This document shows, piece after piece, positions 37,569-46,884 of a stretch of DNA of 64,000 nt. This DNA is from CASPLG01 sp965120375 (lineage in GTDB: Bacteria > Bacillota > Clostridia > Oscillospirales > Acutalibacteraceae): the NCBI GenBank assembly GCA_965120375.1, contig CBCPMW010000008.1:6681-70680 (forward strand), written 5' to 3'. Position 1 is the first letter of the stretch; each line of letters opens with the position of its first letter. The notes under the pieces are model-generated. The model saw nothing but the letters and a program-made list of their open reading frames with translations, ran no database searches and was not told the origin of the DNA. The position numbers were made by a program, and so were the translations under genes.

Positions 37569-38386
37569 CTCTTTTTAGAATTTAGTTCGCTTATTGTTTC
37601 GTTTAGCATTTCATTTGTAACCGTCATACTGTGGTTTTCAGGATACGCATTTTCGGCAAACTTTACCCCATAACCTTTAGTCGTATTTAGTATTATCATA
37701 GATGGTTTGTCAGAAGATTTTACATTTTCGATTGCATTATCAATCTCTTTACAGCTATTCCCATTTTCAACGTTTATTACATTCCATCCAAAAGCTTTCC
37801 ATTTATCATATAAAGGATCAATATCACATATGTCACTTATCTTTCCATCGAGCTGCAATTTGTTGTAATCTGTAAAAGCTATTAAATTATTTAGTTTCCA
37901 ATGAGAAGCAAGCATTGCAGCTTCCCAAATTTGTCCTTCTTGAGATTCGCCATCGCCAATTATCGAATATATAGTTGCAGAGTCTTTACGAAGCTTTGAT
38001 CCCATGGCAACCCCCACAGCGCACGAAAACCCTTGTCCAAGTGACCCAGTTGTCATGTCGATTCCTGGAGTTTTGTTCATGTCGCAGTGACTCGGAAGTT
38101 TAGTTCCGAACTTGTTTAAAGTTAGCAGTAAATCTCTATCAAAATAACCAGCATTACTTAAGGTGGCGTACACAGCTGGACCAGCATGTCCTTTGGAAAC
38201 AATAAGCCTATCGCGTCCTGGTATATTAGGGTTTTTCGGATCGATTTTCATGTGTTTAAAATATAGAACTACCAAAAGTTCAACTATAGAAAGTGATCCA
38301 CCTACATGACCGGATCCGACCGAAGCAATTGCCGAAATTATATCTTTTCTTATTTGTAAGCATTTTAAATCAAAATTCAAAACCAA
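37565..38386 (-). CDS. Transketolase, N-terminal subunit
   Basis: The pyrophosphate-binding half (273 aa) of the split transketolase. The thiamine diphosphate motif GDGESQEGQIWEAAMLAS and following DYNKLQLDG lie near 141-175; the N-terminal GSGHVGGSLSIVELL and RDRLIVSKGHAGPAVYA are standard. Together with the downstream partner it makes one full enzyme. GGGGGTATTTGGTT precedes the start. Confidence 0.94.
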   Translation of the reverse strand: MVLNFDLKCLQIRKDIISAIASVGSGHVGGSLSIVELLVVLYFKHMKIDPKNPNIPGRDRLIVSKGHAGPAVYATLSNAGYFDRDLLLTLNKFGTKLPSHCDMNKTPGIDMTTGSLGQGFSCAVGVAMGSKLRKDSATIYSIIGDGESQEGQIWEAAMLASHWKLNNLIAFTDYNKLQLDGKISDICDIDPLYDKWKAFGWNVINVENGNSCKEIDNAIENVKSSDKPSMIILNTTKGYGVKFAENAYPENHSMTVTNEMLNETISELNSKKR

Positions 38387-38490
38387 ATACCCCCTAAAGA
38401 TATTCTAAAAATGTAAAATTTTTGTGTTATAAAATAGTCTAAATTTGAGTCTTTTAAAAATTTTTATAATGTTTTTGATAAAATTCAAAT

Positions 38491-38913
38491 TTATCCCAAG
38501 TTCTCAGGACCAAAACTGTAAGGAAGAAGTTGGTCTAATGTAAAAACTTTAAAGTCTTTTTCGTTTTTAGCAAGTATTATTTCAAAACTACTCGGTACAC
38601 AAAACTCTCTCAGCATTTGTCGGCAAACTCCGCATGGGGGAGAATAATCAGAAAAGTTGTCTTGTTCATCTTCTTTTCCTCCAACTACTGCTATAGCTTT
38701 AAATTTTCGATGTCCGTCATATAGAGATCTAAATAACGCTGTACGTTCAGCGCAGTTAGTTGGGGAATAAGAAGCACATTCGATATTGAACCCTGAGTAT
38801 ATTTTGTTATTATCTGTTAAAATTGCAGCACCGACTTTAAACCTAGAATAAGGAGTATAAGCTTTTTTGCGAGAAGAGATTGCTTTTTTAATCAATAAAT
38901 TTACTAGATCCAC
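38491..38913 (-). CDS. cdd: Cytidine deaminase
   Basis: Deaminates cytidine and deoxycytidine in pyrimidine salvage. The zinc motif NCAERTALF (with the catalytic Glu) and PPCGVCRQML supply the three cysteine ligands of the homotetrameric type. Although the frame is open to 38946, GGAGG at 38922-38926 sits 8 bases before GTG 38913, giving 140 aa, the usual size. Solitary between two gaps. Confidence 0.94.
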   Translation of the reverse strand: MDLVNLLIKKAISSRKKAYTPYSRFKVGAAILTDNNKIYSGFNIECASYSPTNCAERTALFRSLYDGHRKFKAIAVVGGKEDEQDNFSDYSPPCGVCRQMLREFCVPSSFEIILAKNEKDFKVFTLDQLLPYSFGPENLG

Positions 38914-38970
38914 GTTATTTCCTCCATTTGATACTAAATGACACAAAGAATTATAGTACAGAAAAAGTAT

Positions 38971-39003
38971 AAATAAAACTCCACAAAAATTTATTTATGG
39001 AGT
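38971..39003 (-). terminator. Intrinsic terminator of the 3D-domain gene
   Basis: On the minus strand ACTCCA pairs with TGGAGT, followed by TTTTATTT, 11 bases after the stop codon of the gene at 39015-40262. Confidence 0.55.
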
Positions 39004-39014
39004 CTCCATTTAAA

Positions 39015-40262
39015 TCAATCTAAAATATAAACTTTTACAGTTCGTCTGCCAAAATTCAAACACTCTCTATTAGAGCTCATATAAAGGTCAACTAAAGCAG
39101 ACCCTTGCCGGAGTGCACCTCCAGTATCTTCAGCTCTTGCGTAGCCATAAACAAATCCATCAGTTGAAACTATATACATTCTAGTTCCGTAAGGTATTAT
39201 ACTTGGATTCACAGCTACAGTTCCGTGTCTGGGAGTTGTTCCAGTTGAAGTTAAAGCTCCAGATCCAGCTGTATAGGCAGTTCCCGACCCAGTTAAAACT
39301 TTTGAGTATGAAAAAGATTGCCCTTTACTATCTTTACTTGTTGCCGATTTATCATTTGATAATGCACCAGATGTAGACTTACTGCCAGAAATTTTTACAG
39401 GCTGTCTTTTCTTTTTTGTCCCAACTAAAACTACTTCATCAATTGGTTCGAGAGTTACCTTATTTTTCACTTCTTCTGATTTTACAACTTCTCCATTTAC
39501 CAAAGTCTCTTTTATTATAACTTCACTTTCTCCATTTATACCTTTGACAGATGTTTGTAAAACCCCTTCATCGAGATAGTCGGCGTCTTTCCTTATAGTT
39601 TTATACGGAACAGATTTGGTCGTGATTTTGTTTCTGTACCCAACTCGCTCAATAGAAATTTCCATTTTATCTGAAATGGTTTCAGATACGTCTTTGCTCA
39701 GTACATCGTTTTCATAGAGAGGAATTTCAGCAAACGAAAGAGCTTCAGAGACACTCGACCCAACCGGGACACAGTAATCTTTACTGCGCCCATCAGCATG
39801 AATAGTAACCTTATGGCGACGATCAACCAAAATTTCCATATTTGGTTCAAGACTGGCATGTAAATCAGGAATAACAGCGTCATTCTCTCCAATGTCTACA
39901 GATGAACTCAATATAGCATCAGATACTGTACCCATAACAAACTTCATGGGAATAATTTCGCCATCAACTAGAATACTTACGTCAAAAGCCCTCTTAACTA
40001 CAATCTCAGTTGAACTATCAGGATTATCAACCCTGAATATCAAATCATCTGGGTTAAGATCAATGTTCGCCTGTTTCAAAATTTTGTTTGTATCAGTGTT
40101 TATAGTTAAAACCGAAATGATTTGAGATCCATCATGTATATCTACCCTTTTACTAAAAGCGCTTACAGTAAATACTGAAACAAAAAGTAAACATCCCATT
40201 GTAGTCAAAGCAACTAAGCGTTTAAGCTGCTTAGAGACCTCTTGTTTTGCTGCATTTTTCAT
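39015..40262 (-). CDS. YabE-like G5/3D-domain cell-wall protein
   Basis: A 415-aa exported protein of the YabE/resuscitation-promoting type. After a signal anchor (about 15-35) come ubiquitin-like DUF348 repeats (about 40-205), a G5 domain (about 210-275), a Ser-rich linker (285-320) and a C-terminal 3D domain (about 320-415). The 3D domain holds conserved aspartates in ARAEDTGGAL and SALVDLYMS and is related to MltA-type lytic transglycosylases. It probably cleaves peptidoglycan. GGAGGATAC precedes the ATG. It is transcribed away from rplS. Confidence 0.88.
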   Translation of the reverse strand: MKNAAKQEVSKQLKRLVALTTMGCLLFVSVFTVSAFSKRVDIHDGSQIISVLTINTDTNKILKQANIDLNPDDLIFRVDNPDSSTEIVVKRAFDVSILVDGEIIPMKFVMGTVSDAILSSSVDIGENDAVIPDLHASLEPNMEILVDRRHKVTIHADGRSKDYCVPVGSSVSEALSFAEIPLYENDVLSKDVSETISDKMEISIERVGYRNKITTKSVPYKTIRKDADYLDEGVLQTSVKGINGESEVIIKETLVNGEVVKSEEVKNKVTLEPIDEVVLVGTKKKRQPVKISGSKSTSGALSNDKSATSKDSKGQSFSYSKVLTGSGTAYTAGSGALTSTGTTPRHGTVAVNPSIIPYGTRMYIVSTDGFVYGYARAEDTGGALRQGSALVDLYMSSNRECLNFGRRTVKVYILD

Positions 40263-40698
40263 ACATGTATCCTCCTTGGAGATAAATAAATTTCACAAGA
40301 ATATAGAATTTTGTAATATCTCTGAAACATTTAATGAAAAAAGACATATGACCTATTTTATTCTGCAAAGCGTATGGTGTCAAATAATATAAAACTTATT
40401 TTTTATGAATAATAACGATAAATAACTAAATTAGAGTTAAATGAATAAATTAATTATTAAGAAAAGTGCCAGAATAGGATCTCACAACTTAACATTTAAG
40501 CGTAGTCAACTGGTAAATTTGTAGAAAGTGCCGAAATTATTATTTACAAAAATATTACAACCGGTTACACGCAGAAAGAGCTGTTCAATACTATGTATAA
40601 GTATTTTACTATTTTGAGAAAATATATGCATAATAATTGCTACAATTAATCATATGTAGGGATTTTTTTGTGCAAAACATCATATAAAGAAAAAGGCC
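40263..40698. other. Non-coding gap between divergent yabE-like and rplS transcripts
   Basis: An AT-rich stretch of about 440 bases with no open frame of note, no ribosome binding site except that of the minus-strand gene, and no tandem repeat that I can see. It should hold the promoter of the 3D-domain gene; I see no clear -35/-10 pair for it. Long gaps of this kind are known before yabE-type genes that are controlled by antisense or riboswitch RNAs, but no such motif is recognisable. Confidence 0.6.
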
Positions 40699-40727
40699 TT
40701 GCAATTGTGCAAGTAGTGTGCTATAAT
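40699..40727 (+). promoter_or_regulatory. Promoter of rplS
   Basis: TTGCAA (40699-40704) and a perfect TATAAT (40722-40727) are 17 bases apart. Transcription from about 40734 gives a leader of about 145 bases ahead of rplS. Confidence 0.75.
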
Positions 40728-40734
40728 GCTCTCT

Positions 40735-40879
40735 GTGTCGTGTCTCTGCCGGGATACCTTGTTTTTGTGGGGATGTTGTCTCGAGTTCAGAGCCTCGGTT
40801 TTGGTAAGATATCTGTGTGAAGTAGAATGCATTCCTCTGATCTTGTTAAAGGTCAAGAATGTAGGTGTTTGGAGGATTT
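40735..40879 (+). promoter_or_regulatory. Ribosomal protein L19 mRNA leader
   Basis: A structured-looking leader, richer in G and T than the surrounding DNA, between a clear promoter and rplS. Firmicutes carry an L19 leader RNA at this place that is thought to mediate autoregulation by L19. Identification rests on position and length; I did not fold it against the known model. Confidence 0.5.
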
Positions 40880-41224
40880 ATGGAAGCATTAAGAAAAATT
40901 TTTGAAAAATCAATGAAAAAAGAGGTACCGGACTTTAAAGTTGGAGATACTGTAAGAGTTGACGTGAACATAAAAGAAGGAGAGCGGGAGCGTGTACAGG
41001 CTTTTGAGGGTACTGTTATAGCCAGAAGGGGTAGTAATATAACAGAGACATTTACGGTAAGGAGAATTTCCTACGGTGTTGGCGTAGAGCGCGTGTTCCC
41101 TTTGCATGCCCCCAGTGTTAAGTCTGTGACGGTTGTGAGAAAAGGGAAAGTAAGAAGGAGCAAGCTTTATTACTTAAGAAAAAGAGTAGGGAAAGCTGCA
41201 AAAGTTAAGGAACAGATAAATTAA
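40880..41224 (+). CDS. rplS: 50S ribosomal protein L19
   Basis: L19 sits at the interface of the two ribosomal subunits. The 114-aa protein has the family core VGDTVRVDVNIKEGERERVQAFEG and ends with KLYYLRKRVGKAAKVKE (longer runs not quoted). I start at ATG 40880, placed 6 bases after GGAGG (40871-40875); the longer frame from GTG 40865 would run through that site. Followed by a hairpin and then lepB, rbgA and rnhB, the standard Firmicute order. Confidence 0.97.
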   Translation: MEALRKIFEKSMKKEVPDFKVGDTVRVDVNIKEGERERVQAFEGTVIARRGSNITETFTVRRISYGVGVERVFPLHAPSVKSVTVVRKGKVRRSKLYYLRKRVGKAAKVKEQIN

Positions 41225-41250
41225 GGGCTTTTGGTTAAGCCCTTTCTGTT
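41223..41250 (+). terminator. Hairpin after rplS
   Basis: AAGGGCTT (41223-41230) pairs exactly with AAGCCCTT (41237-41244) around TTGGTT, followed by TCTGTTGGTTT. The T-tract is interrupted, so it may terminate only partly and attenuate lepB-rbgA-rnhB downstream. Confidence 0.55.
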
Positions 41251-41269
41251 GGTTTAAAAGCGGTAGGGG

Positions 41270-41848
41270 GTGAAAATTTTGGGGAATATAGGTGATGAGA
41301 GATGGCAAGACAAAGAGGAAGTTAACGGGTTTGTTGTTAGTTGTTTTGAGTGGACTGAGGCTGTGGTCGAGGCGGTTATACCAGTAGTTTTTATTTTAGC
41401 ATTTATTTTCAGGATAGTAAGTGTTTCTGGGGGATCTATGCTTGATACGCTACATGATATGGATAAAGTCTTAGTTACAGAGTGGTACTATAAACCTAGG
41501 AATGGAGATGTTGTTGTAATAAGGAGAGGTCAAAATTTAAATGAACCCCTTATAAAAAGGGTTATTGCAACAGAGGGGCAATCTTTAAGTATAGATTTTA
41601 CTACTGGAACGGTTACGGTAAATGGGGAAGTGTTGGATGAGAGTGGCTATATAAAGGAAAAAATGTGGCTACGTGAGGATGGAGAGATTCCAACGCTTAT
41701 TCCGGAAGGATATTGCTTTGTTATGGGGGATAATAGAAATAATTCATTAGATAGTCGTTCTACGGCCATAGGGTTAGTTAAGAATGAAGATATAAAGGGT
41801 AAGGCTTCTTTTGTGGTGTACCCAATAAATAGAATTAAGAAAATATAG
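41270..41848 (+). CDS. lepB: Signal peptidase I
   Basis: Type I signal peptidase removes signal peptides from exported proteins. One membrane helix (about 30-50) precedes the catalytic serine in VSVSGGSMLDTL and the catalytic lysine in PLIKRVIATEGQ. The box D/E motif GDNRNNSLDSRS is near the end. Length 192 aa. GTG 41270 or TTG 41279 could be the start; AGGGGGTG (41265-41272) favours the TTG. Confidence 0.95.
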   Translation: MKILGNIGDERWQDKEEVNGFVVSCFEWTEAVVEAVIPVVFILAFIFRIVSVSGGSMLDTLHDMDKVLVTEWYYKPRNGDVVVIRRGQNLNEPLIKRVIATEGQSLSIDFTTGTVTVNGEVLDESGYIKEKMWLREDGEIPTLIPEGYCFVMGDNRNNSLDSRSTAIGLVKNEDIKGKASFVVYPINRIKKI

Positions 41849-41969
41849 ATTTTATTTTGCTCAAAGATGATTTTTGTTTTAAGAGTTACTTTTGGCTTTT
41901 TTGGCGAACTGTCTGTGATTTTTTACTTTAATGGTATATACTCTTAAAGGTGTAAAAGGGGAGATATGT

Positions 41970-42842
41970 GTGGAAGTGCCCCAAGTTAGTTGGTTTCCTG
42001 GGCATATGGCCAAGGCTATGAGGGATATAAAAGAGAGGCTTGGATTAGTTGATTTAGTTGTAGAAGTTGCTGATGCTAGGGCAGCTATAAGTAGTAGAAA
42101 TCCAGATATAATGAAGATCGCTTCTGGGAAACCTATTCTCCTGGTTTTAAATAAAGCCGATCTTGCAGATCCTACGTGTAATAGGCAATGGTCCGAATAT
42201 TATGAAATTATGGGGCTTAGATCAATGCTTGTGGACTGTAGGTCTGGAATAGGATTAGAGATCTTTAGGGAAAAAGTAAATAATGTGCTAAAAGGGAAGA
42301 TAGAGGCGCGGGAGAACAAGGGTGCAGTAAAAAGCACAGTAAGGATAATGGTGCTGGGTGTGCCCAATACAGGAAAATCTTCTCTAATAAATAAGTTGAC
42401 GGGAAGTAATGTTGTAAAATCTGAGAATAGACCCGGGGTTACAAGGGGGAATCAGTGGATACGTGTAAATAATGATATACAAATCTTGGATACCCCAGGG
42501 GTTTTGCCTCCGAAGATTCAAGACGGTGAGTCTAAGAGTAACCTTGCTTTTATAGGTTCAATAAAGGATGAAGTTTTAGATATAGAAAGTGTTTCACTTC
42601 ATTTAATGAGATTTATTCTAGATAGTAGTTATATAGGAATGTTAAAAAAAAGGTATAATTTAGAAAACGATAATATTGAGAACATGGATCCATATGAAGT
42701 TTTAAGTTTAATAGGTAAAAGACGGGGGTTTTTGGTTAAGGGAGGGGAGATAGACACATTCAGGGTCTCCAAAATGTTTGTAACTGAATTTCGTTCAGGG
42801 AAAATAGGGAGGATTACACTTGAGAAAGCGCAGAACTTGTGA
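41970..42842 (+). CDS. rbgA: Ribosome assembly GTPase RbgA (YlqF)
   Basis: RbgA helps late 50S subunit assembly, including entry of L16 and other proteins. It is a circularly permuted GTPase: G4 (LNKADL) comes first, then G1 (GVPNTGKSSLIN near 125) and G3 (DTPGV), followed by a helical C-terminal domain. The N-terminal VSWFPGHMAKAMRDI motif is typical. GTG 41970 is chosen because AAAGGGGAG precedes it; the frame opens upstream at 41931. Overlaps rnhB by 23 bases. Confidence 0.95.
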   Translation: MEVPQVSWFPGHMAKAMRDIKERLGLVDLVVEVADARAAISSRNPDIMKIASGKPILLVLNKADLADPTCNRQWSEYYEIMGLRSMLVDCRSGIGLEIFREKVNNVLKGKIEARENKGAVKSTVRIMVLGVPNTGKSSLINKLTGSNVVKSENRPGVTRGNQWIRVNNDIQILDTPGVLPPKIQDGESKSNLAFIGSIKDEVLDIESVSLHLMRFILDSSYIGMLKKRYNLENDNIENMDPYEVLSLIGKRRGFLVKGGEIDTFRVSKMFVTEFRSGKIGRITLEKAQNL

Positions 42843-43500
42843 AAGCGGTGCGATGCTTGGTTCAGATGAAGTAGATTGGTTAAAATTTGAAAATAAGTAT
42901 AAATACGAAGGTTATAGGATAGTTTGTGGAATTGACGAAGCTGGTAGAGGACCTTTGGCAGGTCCGGTGTGCGCCGGTGCAGTAATATTGAAAGATGGAG
43001 ACATGATTTCTGGTGTAGATGATTCTAAAAAGTTGAAGCCTAAAAGGAGAGAAGAACTTTCCAAAATTATAAAAGAGAGGGCCTATGCTTATGCTATAGC
43101 CTATGCTAGTGAAGAGGAGATAGAAAATTTAAATATACTGGGAGCAACGTACGCTGCCATGAAAAGGGCTGTTGAAAAGCTAGATATAAAACCTAGCTTA
43201 GTACTTGTGGATGGAAATAGTACACCTGATTTTGGTATCCCTGCAAGATCAATAGTAAAAGGTGATTCTCTTTCTATGTCGATAGCGTGTGCTTCCATAC
43301 TTGCGAAAGTTGAGAGGGATAAGTATATGGCAAATCTTAGCAAAATGTATCCAAGCTACGGGTTTGATAAACATAAAGGATATGGCACTAAACTCCACAT
43401 TCAAAAAATAAAAGAGCATGGGCCATGTTCAGTACACAGGTTGAGTTTTCTTAAAAATATTTTGGAGGATAATTATGCAAACAGCAAAGAAGCTAGGTAA
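42820..43500 (+). CDS. rnhB: Ribonuclease HII
   Basis: RNase HII removes ribonucleotides from DNA, including single misincorporated ones. The active-site motif GIDEAGRGPLAGPV is near 38-51, with further acidic residues in GVDDSKKL and VDGNS, and the SIACASILAKVERDK and SYGFDKHKGYGT motifs follow. TTG 42820 is preceded by GGGAGG at 42807-42812; ATG 42853 lacks a good site. Length 226 aa. It overlaps both neighbours, so rbgA-rnhB-yraN are tightly coupled. Confidence 0.96.
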   Translation: MRKRRTCESGAMLGSDEVDWLKFENKYKYEGYRIVCGIDEAGRGPLAGPVCAGAVILKDGDMISGVDDSKKLKPKRREELSKIIKERAYAYAIAYASEEEIENLNILGATYAAMKRAVEKLDIKPSLVLVDGNSTPDFGIPARSIVKGDSLSMSIACASILAKVERDKYMANLSKMYPSYGFDKHKGYGTKLHIQKIKEHGPCSVHRLSFLKNILEDNYANSKEAR

Positions 43501-43858
43501 TATGGGGGAAAAAACGGTGGCAGATTACGCTAAACAAAAAGGGATGTGCTTGATAGCTTCGAATTATTATAGTAGGTACGGGGAAATAGATTTGATTTGT
43601 CAAGATAAAGATCATATAGTCTTTACTGAGGTAAAGATGAGGAATGAAAGGTCACCTATTTATGGCTTGGAATTGGTTAGTAAAGGAAAAAGAAAGAAAA
43701 TAATAAAAACGGCATACTCTTATATACAGAAAAATAATATAGAAACACAACCAAGATTTGATGTCGCCGAAATTAGGTGTAATAATCAAGGGAATCCTGT
43801 TAAGATAATATATATAAATGATGCATTTGGTTTGGAGGAATGTGATGAAATTTTTTGA
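43475..43858 (+). CDS. yraN: YraN/UPF0102 nuclease-fold protein
   Basis: A 127-aa UPF0102 protein with a restriction-endonuclease-like fold. The GxxGExxAxxYLxxxG-type start (GNMGEKTVADYAKQKG) and the active-site-like YGEIDLICQDKDHIVFTEVKMR are present. Almost always beside rnhB in bacteria; function not established, DNA repair or uptake is suspected. ATG follows GGAGG. Its end overlaps the next gene. Confidence 0.9.
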   Translation: MQTAKKLGNMGEKTVADYAKQKGMCLIASNYYSRYGEIDLICQDKDHIVFTEVKMRNERSPIYGLELVSKGKRKKIIKTAYSYIQKNNIETQPRFDVAEIRCNNQGNPVKIIYINDAFGLEECDEIF

Positions 43859-44771
43859 TTTACATTGTGATACTCTCTATGAAATGTATAATAGAGGATC
43901 CTGTTTGTATCAAAATGATTGTCACGTTTGCCTAAAAGATATAGGCGAACTTGAATATTATATAGGTTGTTTTGCTATTTGGATGCCAGATGATTATCGT
44001 GGGAATTATGCAGTTGAATTTTTCAATAAAATATATGAAAAATTTGAGCGAGAGAAAGTAAAAAATGCTTCTAATTTAACTTTAATAAAAAGTTCGGAAA
44101 ATATCAATGAAGTTTGCACTGAAAAACCTGGAATTATTTTGACAATTGAAGGTGGGTCAGTACTAAATTCTGATCTAAAAATGGTGAAAAGACTTTATGA
44201 TATGGGTGTTAGAGTTATTACGCTTACATGGAACGGTGGAAATGAAATTGGAGATGGGAATGAGGTTGAAAGTCCAAAAGGAATAACAGAATTTGGGATC
44301 AAAGCTGTAGCTGAAATGGAGAAAAGTGGGATTATAGTTGATGTTTCGCATGCAAGTAAGCCACTTTTTTATAATGTAAGTGAAATAAGTAAAAAACCGT
44401 TTATTGCAACTCACTGCAATGCTGATAGTATTTGTAAACATAGCAGAAATCTTACTGATGATCAGTTTAACATAATACGGGAAAAAGGAGGACTTGTAGG
44501 GATTACATTTTGTAAAAAGTTTTTGAATTCTGAAAAAGAAGCTAGTATATGTGATATTATGAAGCATATAGAGCACTTTCTTTCTATGGGAGGAGAAAAA
44601 ATACTTGCGATTGGTAGTGATTTTGACGGGACAGATGTTCCAAAAGATTTAAAAGGAATACAATCTGTAGGGATTTTGTATGAGTATTTACTAAAACACA
44701 ATTACAGTGAAGAATTAGTCGATAGGATTTTTTATAAGAATTCTGTTGATTTTTTCAAAAAAATGTTGTAG
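43845..44771 (+). CDS. Membrane-dipeptidase-like peptidase (family M19)
   Basis: A 308-aa zinc peptidase of the renal dipeptidase family, which cleaves dipeptides including D-amino acid types. Zinc ligands are in FDLHCDTL (near 4-11), the bridging Glu in TIEGGS, and further histidines in VDVSHAS and IATHCNADS; the GSDFDGTDVP motif is standard. ATG 43845 follows GGAGG and overlaps the yraN stop by 14 bases; the frame upstream to 43818 is inside yraN. No signal peptide, so it acts in the cytoplasm. Confidence 0.92.
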   Translation: MKFFDLHCDTLYEMYNRGSCLYQNDCHVCLKDIGELEYYIGCFAIWMPDDYRGNYAVEFFNKIYEKFEREKVKNASNLTLIKSSENINEVCTEKPGIILTIEGGSVLNSDLKMVKRLYDMGVRVITLTWNGGNEIGDGNEVESPKGITEFGIKAVAEMEKSGIIVDVSHASKPLFYNVSEISKKPFIATHCNADSICKHSRNLTDDQFNIIREKGGLVGITFCKKFLNSEKEASICDIMKHIEHFLSMGGEKILAIGSDFDGTDVPKDLKGIQSVGILYEYLLKHNYSEELVDRIFYKNSVDFFKKML

Positions 44772-44795
44772 CTTAGTCAAAAGGGATTGAAATAT

Positions 44796-45485
44796 ATGTC
44801 TATTTATGCAATAGCTGACCTGCATTTATCTTTAGGTACGGAGAAACCGATGGATATATTCAAAGGTTGGGACAATTACGTTAGTAAATTAGAAGAAAAT
44901 TGGAAGAAAGTAGTAAGAGATACGGATACAGTAGTGATTGCTGGTGATATATCATGGGCTTTAAAATTAGAAGAATCTGTGAACGATTTTAAATTTATAG
45001 AGGCGCTTCCTGGTAAAAAAATTATAATTAAAGGTAATCATGATTATTGGTGGTCAAGTGCAAATAAAATAAACGAATTTTTTAGTAAAAACTCTATAAA
45101 TTCGATTTCCATTTTACATAATTCAGCAATACAGATTGGTGAGACATGTATTTGTGGTACAAGAGGATGGCTTTATAATTCTGAAGAGGAAAGTGATAAA
45201 AAGATACTTGTTCGTGAAGCGGGTAGATTAAAAAGATCTATTGAGGTTGCTGAGGGCAAAGGTGGGAATCCTATTGTATTTTTACATTATCCACCTGTTT
45301 ATGGAGATAAAGAATCTGATGAAATTATAAATATTTTAGTTGAAAGAAATATAAATAAATGTTATTATGGTCATATTCATGGGGGAAAATCTTCAGGAAA
45401 ATTAAAAACAGGTGTGTATAAAGGGATAAGTTTAGAGCTTATTGCGTGTGACTACTTAGATTTTTGTCCAAAGTTGATTGTTTAG
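44796..45485 (+). CDS. Metallophosphoesterase (YkuE/Icc-like group)
   Basis: A 229-aa calcineurin-like phosphoesterase. The metal ligands appear in ADLHL (near 6-10), AGDISW, KGNHDYWW, FLHYPPVYG and YYGHIHGG, in the correct order. There is no signal peptide. Clostridia often have this gene just before trigger factor. The substrate is unknown. ATG 44796 lies 9 bases after AAGGGA. Confidence 0.85.
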   Translation: MSIYAIADLHLSLGTEKPMDIFKGWDNYVSKLEENWKKVVRDTDTVVIAGDISWALKLEESVNDFKFIEALPGKKIIIKGNHDYWWSSANKINEFFSKNSINSISILHNSAIQIGETCICGTRGWLYNSEEESDKKILVREAGRLKRSIEVAEGKGGNPIVFLHYPPVYGDKESDEIINILVERNINKCYYGHIHGGKSSGKLKTGVYKGISLELIACDYLDFCPKLIV

Positions 45486-45572
45486 GAATTTTAGTGAAAT
45501 TCGTAAAAATATCAAATGCGTGTTGTAAAGTTTTAAATTTTAGGATAGTTTTTAGAAAGGACTGGTTTGAAA

Positions 45573-46853
45573 ATGGAATTGAAGTCAAAAAACAAAATTT
45601 CGGCGAACGAGTATGAACTTGAGATAGCTATTTCTCCTGATGTTTTCAATAAGGAGGTTGATAAAGTTTATAAAAAGGAAATAAAGAGTGTTGCTGTTCC
45701 TGGATTTAGGAAAGGAAAAGCTCCGAGAGCATTTGTGGAAAAGTATTATGGCGAAAATGTATTTCATGAGGATGCTGTAAAAAATTTATACCCAAGCGCT
45801 ATCGAAGAAGCTAGTAAAAAGTCAAAAATAGATCTCGTAGGAGTAAATAAGTTGGATATTGTTAAGTCAAGCAAGGAAGAAGGGCTTGTCTTTAAAGTTG
45901 TTGTTGTTTCTGAACCTGATGTAAATATAGGTAAGTATAAAGGCATCGAAATAAAAGAGGATAATAAACAGATCGGTCAAGAAGATGTGGATAAAGAAAT
46001 TGAAAGGGTTCTTGAGAAAAATAGCAGATTAGTAAAAGTAGATTCTAGAAATGCAAAAATTGGCGATACAGTTTTGATTGATTTTGAAGGATTTATTGAT
46101 GGAAAAGCTTTTGATGGAGGAAAGGCTACAAATTTTAATTTACAGCTCGGGAAAAAGCAGTTTATTGAGGGATTTGAAGATAAAATAGTGGGTCACAAAA
46201 CTGGGGATGAATTTGAAATTCAAGTAAAGTTTCCAGAAGAGTATCACAGTAAAGAATGCGCGGGAAAGGAAGCTGTGTTTAAGATTGTATTACATGAAAT
46301 AAAAGAAAGAGAACTGCCGGCATTTGATGATGAATTCGTAAAAGATATAAGTGAATTTGATACTGTGGAAGAGTATAAAGAAAATTTAAGATCAACGCTA
46401 GACGAGAGAAATAAAAAAAGAAAAGAAGAAGAGCTTGATAAATTGATTTCGGATAAGTTAGTTCAGCTGACAGAAGCTGATATACCCGATATTATGATAG
46501 AAAAGAAAATAGATTCAATGGTTGAAGAATTTAAGTACCATTTGAATTCACAAGGTGTTAGTATAAAGGACTATGAAACTTTAACGGGTTTTAGCTCTGA
46601 TAAAGTTAGAGAGCAGTTTAAAACACAAGCGCAGTCACAAGTTAAATTGAGTCTTGCGCTGAAAAAGATAGCTGAACTTGAAAAAATCAGCGTAACAGGG
46701 GAAGAGATAGAGAAAAAATACGATGATATGGCTAAGAATTATAAAGTCGATAGAAAACATTTAGATGCACTTGTAGATAAGTCTGATATTGAAAAAGATA
46801 TAAAGTTTCAAAAAGCTATGGAATTGGTAAAAAATAATATAGTTTTGATTTAA
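45573..46853 (+). CDS. tig: Trigger factor
   Basis: Ribosome-bound chaperone and prolyl isomerase that meets nascent chains at the exit tunnel. The ribosome-docking motif GFRKGKAPR is near 46, the FKBP-type domain (about 150-240) contains GDTVLIDFEGFIDGKAFDGG, and the C-terminal arms are helical. Length about 426 aa. AGAAAGGA precedes the start. Followed by clpP, clpX and lon, the classic protein quality-control cluster. Confidence 0.97.
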   Translation: MELKSKNKISANEYELEIAISPDVFNKEVDKVYKKEIKSVAVPGFRKGKAPRAFVEKYYGENVFHEDAVKNLYPSAIEEASKKSKIDLVGVNKLDIVKSSKEEGLVFKVVVVSEPDVNIGKYKGIEIKEDNKQIGQEDVDKEIERVLEKNSRLVKVDSRNAKIGDTVLIDFEGFIDGKAFDGGKATNFNLQLGKKQFIEGFEDKIVGHKTGDEFEIQVKFPEEYHSKECAGKEAVFKIVLHEIKERELPAFDDEFVKDISEFDTVEEYKENLRSTLDERNKKRKEEELDKLISDKLVQLTEADIPDIMIEKKIDSMVEEFKYHLNSQGVSIKDYETLTGFSSDKVREQFKTQAQSQVKLSLALKKIAELEKISVTGEEIEKKYDDMAKNYKVDRKHLDALVDKSDIEKDIKFQKAMELVKNNIVLI

Positions 46854-46884
46854 GTTTTTAACTAATACTTATGGAGGTATTTTT